DNA from: an uncultured Clostridia bacterium
GTDB taxonomy: Bacteria > Bacillota_A > Clostridia > Oscillospirales > Oscillospiraceae
DNA: 6,784 nucleotides
Reading direction: 5' to 3'
Assembly (NCBI GenBank): GCA_946410505.1
Contig: CAMKAP010000110.1
Span: forward strand, 1 to 6,784
How positions within the stretch are numbered: the first letter of the stretch is position 1; every line of letters starts with the position of its first letter. The position numbers and the translations under genes are program-made. A model generated the notes under the pieces. The model had not been told where the DNA came from. It worked only from the letters and a program-made list of their open reading frames with translations, and made no database searches. Below are positions 1 to 5,404 of the stretch, piece by piece.

Positions 1-735
1 CAGCGGGGACTTAAATGCCCAAGGCACTCGATAGTGTTCTTTTAGCTTTGTGATCAGTGATTCATCAATATTGTTACGTAAGTCCATAGAATTCTGCTCG
101 GTTATGGTGAATTCATAAGAAAAAGTCTTTGCTTTCTGCTTGCCATACTCTACTAAAACATCAACGGAGTATTTCCCGATTTCCCAGAAGAAATCATTCA
201 AAAGGCTGCTTTTAGCAGCTAAGTATTCAGGGGACTTGCAGAGTGTTGATATAGCTTCATCATAAGAATGGTTTTGCGAAATCTGTGTCATCAACGGAAT
301 CAGATCGGTACAGTTTTTCCTAATTTTGATTCCTGACGAATCCGAAGGGTCACTATATTCAACAAACGCACAGGCAACACTGTCTACTTCAACGCGAAAA
401 GGATGTGCGGCTTCTGTTGTTTGAACATAGTTTCCGAGCATATTCGCGTTAACCGGGGAAATAAGATATGACCAAACAAGGTTGAGCTTGCGATCATCAC
501 GTTTACGCGTGAGAACAATACTCATTTTTTTAATCGTTGCAGAGCTTCTTTCTGACTCAATAACGCCATTTATGCGAATGTAGGATCCGCTCTGGTTAAA
601 AAACAGAGTCGCTTGTCCCGTCGGATAAAACTTCACTTTTGCAGTTGCAATCCATTTCTTATACGCAGCTTGTATGAAAGGAATCAAAATAGCAATTGCA
701 GATAGAATCAAAGCCCATTTCTCATATACAGTCAT
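1..735 (-). CDS. Membrane-anchored protein of unknown function downstream of hsdR (partial)
   Basis: The reading frame is open on the minus strand from 765 through the left edge, so the C-terminus is missing. I place the start at ATG 735, giving 245 visible residues, because AAGGAG at 742-747 lies 6 nt upstream of it. ATG 765 is in frame but has a weaker ribosome site. Residues about 7-25 (WALILSAIAILIPFIQAAY) form one hydrophobic helix followed by KKW, which predicts a short N-terminus outside and the bulk of the protein in the cytoplasm. Residues 30-130 are rich in alternating hydrophobics (KVKFYPTGQATLFF, SYIRINGVIES), suggesting a beta-sandwich; the rest looks mixed or helical. I do not recognise the family. 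It lies 43 nt after the hsdR stop on the same strand, so it is probably cotranscribed. It is markedly AT-richer than hsdR, suggesting a separate origin. A role as an accessory or immunity factor of the restriction system is inference only. Confidence 0.8.
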   Translation of the reverse strand, partial: MTVYEKWALILSAIAILIPFIQAAYKKWIATAKVKFYPTGQATLFFNQSGSYIRINGVIESERSSATIKKMSIVLTRKRDDRKLNLVWSYLISPVNANMLGNYVQTTEAAHPFRVEVDSVACAFVEYSDPSDSSGIKIRKNCTDLIPLMTQISQNHSYDEAISTLCKSPEYLAAKSSLLNDFFWEIGKYSVDVLVEYGKQKAKTFSYEFTITEQNSMDLRNNIDESLITKLKEHYRVPWAFKSPL

Positions 736-741
736 CACGAT

Positions 742-747
742 CTCCTT
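742..747 (-). promoter_or_regulatory. Ribosome binding site choosing ATG 735
   Basis: AAGGAG on the minus strand is 6 nt upstream of ATG 735. It is a better match and better spaced than the AAGGGA-like sequence before the in-frame ATG at 765, so the shorter product is favoured. Confidence 0.6.
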
Positions 748-778
748 AGCTGTTTCATTAGGCATTTTGTTTCTTCCC

Positions 779-3526
779 TTACCCCACCAATTCGATATTC
801 ATTTCCTGCAGCAGCGCCTCATACTCCGCGCCGAAGACCTCATAGAAGCGGCCCAGGCCGCCCTTGCGGTCAAAGGGGTCCAGTTCCAGATCGTCGGTCG
901 TGATGCTCAGAGAGGCGGCGATATGGTCGCGTACCAGGCGCAGCCATTCCATCTGCTCCTCCGTGAAGTGGATGGGGCCGGCGTTGCGGCGGAGGGTCCA
1001 CTGCTGGAAGTTGTAGTTGACCCGGTCGGCAAAGGGCGTGAGGCTGTCGGCCGCGCCCAGCTCAAAGCGGATGATGGACACCAGATCTGTCAGCTGCGCC
1101 AGCGTCCCGCGACGGACTTTGTCCGGCTGCCGGATGGCGTAGCAGTCCCAGAGCCGCTCCACCGTCACGTTCCGGGCTTTCAGTTTTTCATACAGGGTCT
1201 TCAGCTTCTCCAGCACCAGCGGCCGGTCCCGATAGCGCGCGTCGTAGACGAGATTCATGGCAAGGATCTCGTCTTTGTTTTCCGCCAGAAACTCCCGGAA
1301 GCTGCCGATCACCCGGTCGGCCTCCGTCTGCTTGTCGGTCTCGAAGCCGGAGTAGAGCACCGTGTCCGGGTTCACACTGTCGATGATCTGCTCATGGCTG
1401 CGGCGCAGATCTTCAAGAAAGATCCGGTTGTTGGGATCAAAGAAGGGCTTGACCGCCTCGCGGATCAGATCCTTTTTCGCGTCGTCCAGCCGCTGCTGCT
1501 CCTCGGGCGTGGGCTCCTGCTCGCCGTCCAGGAAGACCCCGGCGCGCGCTGCGATCATGTCCTCGTCAAAGGCGTCGAGCAAATTCTGGGCCAGCATCCC
1601 GGCGGGCAGACCGACGGTATCCTTGAACTCCCGGTGCTCCTGAGGGGTCATTTTGCTGGCCAGACGGATGACGCGGCTGGCCAGGGAGGTCAGCGTGTCC
1701 GCATCCCGGGAGCCGGTCACCACGTTCAGCATCAGTTCTTTCATGCTGACGCTGGGCTTGCGCTCCAGGGGGCGGGTGTCGGACTTCTTGGATCGGGTGA
1801 CGCCCACGGCGTCCACGATCACGAAGTGGTCCTTGTTCTCCGTGGCGGAGGGCGTGACTTTCTGCAAATCGTCTTTGCCCAGCGTGCGGGTGCCGCGGCC
1901 CTTCATCTGCTCAAAGTAGTTGCGGCTGCGCACGTCGCGCATGAAGAGCAGGCATTCGATGGGCTTCACATCCGTCCCGGTGGCGATCATGTCCACAGTC
2001 ACGGCGATGCGCGGATAGTAATCATTGCGGAAGGCGCTGAGCACCGTCTCGGGCTTGTCCGCCTGGCAGGTGATCTTCTGGCAAAACTGGTTGCCCTCTC
2101 CGAACTCTTCCCGCACGATCTGAATGATGTCGTCCGCGTGGCTGTCCGTCTTGGCAAAGATCAGGGTCTTGGGCACCTCCCGGCGGTGGGGGAAGAGCTG
2201 GGTAAACAAGCTGTCCCGGAAGCAGCGGATCACGGTGCGGATCTGGCTGGGGTTCACCACGTCCCGGTCCAGGCGGCCGGGGGCGTAGTCCACGTCCTCG
2301 TCCATCTGCCGCCAGCGTTTGGCCCTGGTCAGGCGATCGCGGTACTCGATCTGTTGTTTCAGGATCGTCGCCCCGGCCTGGGTGACCTGAGTCTCGATCA
2401 CAAACACGTCTTCGCCCACGTTCACGCCGTCGATGATGGCCTGCTCACGGGAATACTCGCTGACTATGTTCTGGTTGAAAAAGGCAAAGGTGCGCTTGTC
2501 CGGCGTGGCGGTCAGACCGATGATAAAGGAATCGAAGTACTCCAGCACCTGGCTCCACACGTTGTAAATAGAGCGGTGGCACTCGTCCACGATGATGCAG
2601 TCGAAGAACTCCGGCGGGATCTTTGCGTTGTAGACCACCTCTTTGGGCGGCCTGCTGTCCGCACCGCTCTGCTCGTAGAAGGACTCCTCCTCGGCGGACT
2701 CGTCCAGTTCCTCGCCCTTGAGGATGGAGTACATGCGCTGGATGGTGCTGATATAGATCTGCACATCCGGCACCCGGGCGGATTTCAACCGGTAGACAGG
2801 ATAGATCTCCGCAAAAGAGCGGTTGTCGTCGTTGGGGCGATAGGCCAGAAACTCGCGCTCCGCCTGTTCACCAAGGCTGCGGGTGTCCACCAGGAACAAG
2901 ATGCGGCGCATCCCGCCGAACTTCAGCAGCCTATAGGCGGCGGTGATGGCGGTGAAAGTCTTGCCCGCGCCGGTCGCCATCTGCACCAGAGCCTTCGGCC
3001 GGTTCTCGGCAAAGGATCGGTCCAAATTCTCAATGGCCACGATCTGGCATTTGCGAAAACCCCGGCTGTCCAGAGCGGGAAGCTGCTTGAGCCGGTTGCG
3101 CAGGGTGTCGTCCTCACGGAGAATGCGCTGCAACGTCTCAGGCCGGTGGAAAGAGAACACCCGTCGGGAGCGGTATTTGACGTCGTTATAGTCGGTAAAG
3201 CGTGTCAGCTCGCCCGTGGCCTCATAGGCAAAGCGGATGCGGTAGTCGATGTTGATGTACTTGAAGCGGCTGTTGGCGTAGCGGTCGGTCTGCTTTTCGA
3301 CCGTGGTGATGGTCTCGCCCAGATCGTCCTTCTTGGCCTCCACCACGCCAACGGGGATGCCGTCCACAAAAAGGGCATAGTCCACCGGCCCGGTGCTGGT
3401 CGGGTACTCCCGAACTGCCACACCGAGCGAAGCCAAGGGATTGACTTGACGCATGTCCTGGATGACCCAGCCGGACTGCTCCAGTCGCTTGTCGATCAGT
3501 TCCCGCGCTCTCTCCTCCGGCGTCAT
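779..3526 (-). CDS. hsdR: Type I restriction endonuclease R subunit (EcoEI-like HsdR)
   Basis: This is the motor and nuclease subunit of a type I restriction-modification complex. With HsdM and HsdS it translocates DNA using ATP and cuts unmethylated foreign DNA in the cytoplasm. The 915 residues show an N-terminal PD-(D/E)XK nuclease (D49, then E63-A-K65), Walker A ATGAGKT at 184-190, motif II DECH at 314-317, motif III GLTATP at 337-342, motif V ATGTDV at 515-520 and motif VI QMKGRGTR at 540-547. An EcoEI-type C-terminal region occupies roughly residues 700-910. The length fits the family, all motifs look intact, and I see no frameshift. ATG 3526 follows AAAGGGGGG at 3534-3542 with a 7-nt gap. 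The gene is G+C-rich and is read away from the mobilization genes, with a membrane-anchored gene just downstream. hsdM and hsdS are not in the window, so whether the system is complete cannot be seen. Confidence 0.95.
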   Translation of the reverse strand: MTPEERARELIDKRLEQSGWVIQDMRQVNPLASLGVAVREYPTSTGPVDYALFVDGIPVGVVEAKKDDLGETITTVEKQTDRYANSRFKYINIDYRIRFAYEATGELTRFTDYNDVKYRSRRVFSFHRPETLQRILREDDTLRNRLKQLPALDSRGFRKCQIVAIENLDRSFAENRPKALVQMATGAGKTFTAITAAYRLLKFGGMRRILFLVDTRSLGEQAEREFLAYRPNDDNRSFAEIYPVYRLKSARVPDVQIYISTIQRMYSILKGEELDESAEEESFYEQSGADSRPPKEVVYNAKIPPEFFDCIIVDECHRSIYNVWSQVLEYFDSFIIGLTATPDKRTFAFFNQNIVSEYSREQAIIDGVNVGEDVFVIETQVTQAGATILKQQIEYRDRLTRAKRWRQMDEDVDYAPGRLDRDVVNPSQIRTVIRCFRDSLFTQLFPHRREVPKTLIFAKTDSHADDIIQIVREEFGEGNQFCQKITCQADKPETVLSAFRNDYYPRIAVTVDMIATGTDVKPIECLLFMRDVRSRNYFEQMKGRGTRTLGKDDLQKVTPSATENKDHFVIVDAVGVTRSKKSDTRPLERKPSVSMKELMLNVVTGSRDADTLTSLASRVIRLASKMTPQEHREFKDTVGLPAGMLAQNLLDAFDEDMIAARAGVFLDGEQEPTPEEQQRLDDAKKDLIREAVKPFFDPNNRIFLEDLRRSHEQIIDSVNPDTVLYSGFETDKQTEADRVIGSFREFLAENKDEILAMNLVYDARYRDRPLVLEKLKTLYEKLKARNVTVERLWDCYAIRQPDKVRRGTLAQLTDLVSIIRFELGAADSLTPFADRVNYNFQQWTLRRNAGPIHFTEEQMEWLRLVRDHIAASLSITTDDLELDPFDRKGGLGRFYEVFGAEYEALLQEMNIELVG

Positions 3527-3555
3527 GGCTTTGCCCCCCTTTCCGCAATGAGTGG

Positions 3556-3577
3556 ATATAACTTATCTATGTTATAT
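3556..3577. promoter_or_regulatory. Inverted repeat at the hsdR transcription start, candidate operator
   Basis: ATATAAC (3556-3562) and GTTATAT (3571-3577) form a perfect 7-bp inverted repeat separated by 8 nt. It overlaps the end of the predicted hsdR -10 box and the expected start point near 3569. A repressor dimer bound here would block the promoter. The sequence is seen directly; the operator role is inference, and an RNA hairpin in the 5' leader is the alternative. Confidence 0.45.
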
Positions 3578-3604
3578 TATACCAAAAACCGACGCTTTAC
3601 AAGT
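3576..3604 (-). promoter_or_regulatory. Predicted sigma-A promoter of hsdR
   Basis: On the minus strand a perfect TATAAT (-10) lies at 3581-3576, preceded by TGG, making an extended -10. The -35 element is poor: TTGTAA at 3602-3597 gives a 15-nt spacer, and ACTTGT at 3604-3599 gives 17 nt. Start of transcription is expected near 3569, giving a leader of about 42 nt before the hsdR ATG. Confidence 0.6.
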
Positions 3605-3628
3605 ATACATACGGATATGCGAAAGGTT

Positions 3629-3653
3629 TCCCAACCCTGGGAGGTTTTTGGGA
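3629..3653. repeat. Short nested inverted repeats in the divergent intergenic region
   Basis: TCCCA (3629-3633) and TGGGA (3638-3642) form a 5-bp hairpin with a 4-nt loop. A second copy, TTGGGA at 3648-3653, can pair with TCCCAA at 3629-3634 instead. The arrangement could be a regulator binding site between the divergent genes. The repeats are short and chance is a real possibility. Confidence 0.25.
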
Positions 3654-3755
3654 CAGCATTTGTGTTACGATCCTCTCGTAGGGAAAATCTGACCTGACAA
3701 ATCAACACTTAAGCCTTTGGCATCTCTGCGGCCCTCGGGCTTCCAGTTACATAGT

Positions 3756-3770
3756 CCATATCAAATATGG
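3756..3770. promoter_or_regulatory. Palindrome just upstream of the sigma-like gene, candidate operator
   Basis: CCATAT (3756-3761) and ATATGG (3765-3770) form a perfect 6-bp inverted repeat around CAA, ending 6 nt before the ribosome site of the next gene. It could bind a dimeric regulator, possibly autoregulation by the downstream helix-turn-helix protein, or form a weak leader hairpin. I could not identify a convincing promoter for this gene. Confidence 0.35.
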
Positions 3771-3776
3771 TTGTCT

Positions 3777-3781
3777 GGAGG
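3777..3781 (+). promoter_or_regulatory. Ribosome binding site choosing ATG 3788
   Basis: GGAGG with a 6-nt gap points to ATG 3788. An in-frame ATG at 3767 lies inside the palindrome and has no ribosome site, so the longer product is unlikely. Confidence 0.75.
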
Positions 3782-3787
3782 TCATTT

Positions 3788-4393
3788 ATGAAAACACAAT
3801 ATGACAATTATCCTATCTGTCATGTATCAAGGGAAGTTCGGGACCATCTCAGAGAGAGCGACAAAGAGCTGAAGCGCCAGCAGGACCAGGATTACCAGTA
3901 CGGCGTTTTCTTCCATGCCTTTGATATGGAAGAGCGGGTGCGCGGGGATCCAGGAAACGCCACCCGTGATCCGATCTACGCGGTGGGCTCGGTAAGCAGT
4001 CTGTCAGCGGAGAAGGCCTATTTCCGACGGGAGGCACAGAAAGCGCTCATGAACGCCATCAAGGGACTGAGCGTGTCCGCCCGGCGCAGGCTTCTGCTCC
4101 ACTTCTACATGCAGCAGACCTTTACTGAAATCGCCAGGAGAGAAGGGGTCACCGAGGGCGCTGTCCGAAGCCAGATGAGCGCCACCCTGGCAACCCTCCG
4201 CCGGGCGTTGGAATCGCAGGGGATCAGCCGTTCGGACTTCAACTGTCCGTCGCCTTACGACTACACGGACTTTTATACGAAGAACGGCCGAAAAGCACGC
4301 GCGAAGGCGGAAAGCGCAGCAGGTCAGAAGCAAGCTCCCTCACAGGGATCGGGCGGCAGAGATGCCGCCTGTTTTTTTCCCCACTTTTTTTGA
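3788..4393 (+). CDS. Sigma-70 region 4-like helix-turn-helix regulator of the mobile element
   Basis: The 201-residue protein has a C-central helix-turn-helix at about residues 84-141. It includes LSVSARRRLLLHFYMQ, then the recognition unit FTEIARREGVTEGAVRSQM, as in sigma-70 region 4. No region 2 is visible, so it is unlikely to be a complete sigma factor. Similar region-4-only proteins are common near the regulatory end of clostridial conjugative and mobilizable elements. The N-terminal 80 residues are polar and charged (RESDKELKRQQDQD) and of unknown role. It probably regulates the element, for example the genes that follow on the same strand. The C-terminal residues from about 165 are low-complexity and basic (GRKARAKAESAAGQ), and the last codons lie inside a rho-independent terminator, so the natural end may once have been earlier. 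No alternative frame offers an obvious earlier stop. Confidence 0.8.
   Translation: MKTQYDNYPICHVSREVRDHLRESDKELKRQQDQDYQYGVFFHAFDMEERVRGDPGNATRDPIYAVGSVSSLSAEKAYFRREAQKALMNAIKGLSVSARRRLLLHFYMQQTFTEIARREGVTEGAVRSQMSATLATLRRALESQGISRSDFNCPSPYDYTDFYTKNGRKARAKAESAAGQKQAPSQGSGGRDAACFFPHFF
4352..4378 (+). terminator. Rho-independent terminator inside the 3' end of the sigma-like gene
   Basis: GGCGGCA (4352-4358), loop GAGA and TGCCGCC (4363-4369) form a 7-bp G+C-rich stem, followed two bases later by seven T residues (4372-4378). The structure is close to ideal. It lies before the stop codon at 4391-4393, so a ribosome finishing the gene would cover it. Confidence 0.85.
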
Positions 4394-4464
4394 AAAACTG
4401 CCTACAAATTTGCCCGATTTTTCCGTATATGAATGAGGGGGTTATTCGTTAAAAAACAAAAAAT

Positions 4465-4523
4465 AGAGCGCAGTACATCCCTTACATAATCCAAGTGAGA
4501 ATGGTTTGGGAGTACTGCGCTCT
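4465..4523. terminator. Long hairpin with A- and T-tracts, probable bidirectional terminator or small RNA end
   Basis: AGAGCGCAGTAC (4465-4476) and GTACTGCGCTCT (4512-4523) form a perfect 12-bp inverted repeat around 35 nt. The stem can continue past one bulged A with TCCC (4478-4481) and GGGA (4508-4511). An A-rich tract precedes it (4451-4463) and TTTTT follows, so it could stop transcription from either side. The loop is far longer than in normal terminators and can fold further. It sits 87 nt after the terminator ending the preceding gene, which makes a second simple terminator redundant. A short independent RNA is the alternative. Confidence 0.55.
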
Positions 4524-4526
4524 TTT

Positions 4527-4556
4527 TTGCTCTCTTCTGGCCTGTATATATAGATA
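4527..4556 (+). promoter_or_regulatory. Weak candidate promoter for the transfer gene cluster
   Basis: TTGCTC at 4527-4532 and TAGATA at 4551-4556 are separated by 18 nt, within an AT-rich TATATA stretch upstream of the small ORF at 4596. The match is poor and the call rests mainly on position after the hairpin terminator. Confidence 0.25.
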
Positions 4557-4595
4557 ACTAACTATCCTTTACCAGCTGAAAGAGAGACCTATATC

Positions 4596-4931
4596 ATGGA
4601 GAAAGGAGGGATGCGTACGGAATTTGAAAACCGGATCTACAGCAGGGCCGAACTGCGGGAATGGGAGATCGATACCAACGACTTTGCCTTCATGGACGAA
4701 GTGGGAGAAGTCGAAGGTACGCTGTGTCTGAAGGCCGCCGCGCGGGATCGGATGCTGCGCCTGTTCTTTGTTCTTTCGGACGGTCGAAAGATCCTGACAC
4801 CGGTGTTCTGGTGGCAGCGGAGCGAGGGCTTTTACGATCTGCGAGTCGGAGAGCGATACCGGCTGTCCTATGCGCCGGGGAAGGACGGCTTCGTAAAGCT
4901 GGTATCTGCTGTATCTTTGGGAGGGGAATGA
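4596..4931 (+). CDS. Small beta-rich protein of unknown function upstream of oriT/mobC
   Basis: Up to 111 residues; I do not recognise the family. From about residue 35 the sequence alternates hydrophobic strands and turns (GEVEGTLCLK, LRLFFVLSDGRKI, VGERYRLSYAP, GFVKLVSAVS), which suggests a compact beta-barrel such as an OB fold; that is inference. There is no signal peptide or membrane helix. The start is uncertain. ATG 4596 has only an AGAGAG-like site upstream. ATG 4611 follows AAGGAGG (4603-4609) almost without a gap but could use GGAG at 4598-4601. The ideal distance from AAGGAGG falls on ACG at 4617. The gene precedes the probable oriT by about 25 nt and mobC by about 100 nt on the same strand, so a role in transfer or its control is plausible but unproven. 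Confidence 0.6.
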   Translation: MEKGGMRTEFENRIYSRAELREWEIDTNDFAFMDEVGEVEGTLCLKAAARDRMLRLFFVLSDGRKILTPVFWWQRSEGFYDLRVGERYRLSYAPGKDGFVKLVSAVSLGGE

Positions 4932-4954
4932 GTCTGCAATATACTGGCAAGCAT

Positions 4955-5007
4955 CGCGTTTGTGATACCACAAACACAAACCAGGGGTGAGCCCCTGTAA
5001 CCCCCGC
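4955..5007 (+). other. oriT: Probable origin of transfer (oriT) upstream of mobC
   Basis: Two perfect inverted repeats stand side by side in the gap before mobC. GTTTGTG (4958-4964) pairs with CACAAAC (4969-4975) over a 4-nt loop, and CAGGGG (4982-4987) pairs with CCCCTG (4992-4997) over TGAG. Tandem ACAAAC copies lie at 4970-4975 and 4976-4981, and TAACCCCC follows at 4998-5005. Inverted repeats next to a short unpaired strand, directly upstream of a relaxosome gene, are the usual layout of mobilizable-element oriT sites. The exact nick position is not identifiable. The second hairpin has no T-tract, so it is not a normal terminator. Confidence 0.55.
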
Positions 5008-5022
5008 AAAAAGAAACAGAAA

Positions 5023-5029
5023 AAGGAGG
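5023..5029 (+). promoter_or_regulatory. Ribosome binding site selecting the TTG start of mobC
   Basis: A perfect AAGGAGG lies 6 nt before TTG 5036. The next in-frame ATG is inside the conserved domain region, so TTG is the start. Confidence 0.85.
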
Positions 5030-5035
5030 GATTAT

Positions 5036-5404
5036 TTGAGAAACAGAAATGTACACGTCCAGCTCTGGCTGAACCGGAAAGAAGCGGACGCCCTGGCTCA
5101 TGGCGCGAAGAAATGCGGGCTGACCCAGTCGGCCTACCTGCGGCACCTGATCACAGGCTTTGTGCCGAAGGAGCTTCCGCCGCCGGACTACCATGCCATG
5201 ATGCGTCAGCTCTATGGCCTGACGAACAATCTGAACCAGATCGCCAAGAAAGCCCACGTACTGAATGTAATCGACGTCCAGGCATATGACCGGAATGCTG
5301 AAATGGCCATACAGGCGATCCTTGACATTACGAAGGCAGTCATTGAACCAAGAAAAATGAAAGAGGAGGAATTACTTGAAACAAGTACAATTAGCGAAGA
5401 TTGA
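5036..5404 (+). CDS. mobC: Plasmid mobilization relaxosome protein MobC
   Basis: MobC proteins bind oriT and help the relaxase open and nick the DNA for conjugative mobilization in the cytoplasm. The 122 residues show a ribbon-helix-helix N-terminus: strand NVHVQLWL at 5-12, then helices at about 14-26 and 29-42 (LTQSAYLRHLITG). The MobC signature NLNQIAKKA follows at 65-73, and a helical tail rich in K and E ends the protein. The length is normal. The start is TTG. It begins 29 nt after the probable oriT, as expected. The relaxase gene that usually follows mobC is absent; instead the ParB-like gene begins within the last 29 nt of mobC, indicating translational coupling. The final residues after about 105 (EPRKMKEEELLETSTISED) partly encode the ribosome site of the next gene. 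MobC could act with a relaxase elsewhere, or simply as a DNA-binding repressor. Confidence 0.88.
   Translation: MRNRNVHVQLWLNRKEADALAHGAKKCGLTQSAYLRHLITGFVPKELPPPDYHAMMRQLYGLTNNLNQIAKKAHVLNVIDVQAYDRNAEMAIQAILDITKAVIEPRKMKEEELLETSTISED
5363..5369 (+). promoter_or_regulatory. Ribosome binding site selecting the TTG start of the ParB-like gene
   Basis: GAGGAGG lies inside the 3' end of mobC, 6 nt before TTG 5376. The residues after TTG match the conserved ParB N-terminus, which confirms the start and the overlap. Confidence 0.8.

Noticed and set aside
3629..3655. Hairpin plus T-run as a plus-strand terminator
   Set aside because: The T-run lies between repeat copies rather than after a strong stem, and no plus-strand gene upstream needs terminating.
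674..3697. A 1007-codon open frame on the plus strand opposite hsdR
   Set aside because: It is the antisense shadow of a G+C-rich gene. Its translation is low-complexity (runs of L, H, V, G, D) with no motifs, whereas the minus strand has all the HsdR motifs.
3767..3787. Seven extra N-terminal codons for the sigma-like gene from ATG 3767
   Set aside because: No ribosome site precedes it and it lies inside a palindrome; GGAGG at 3777-3781 serves ATG 3788.
4982..5005. The CAGGGG/CCCCTG hairpin as a terminator of the small ORF
   Set aside because: It is followed by TAACCCCC and an A-rich stretch, not a T-run; position before mobC favours oriT.
4569..5257. Minus-strand open frames of 95-146 codons across the small ORF, oriT and mobC
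   Set aside because: They are shadows of the plus-strand genes, lack recognisable domains, and cross the intergenic hairpins.
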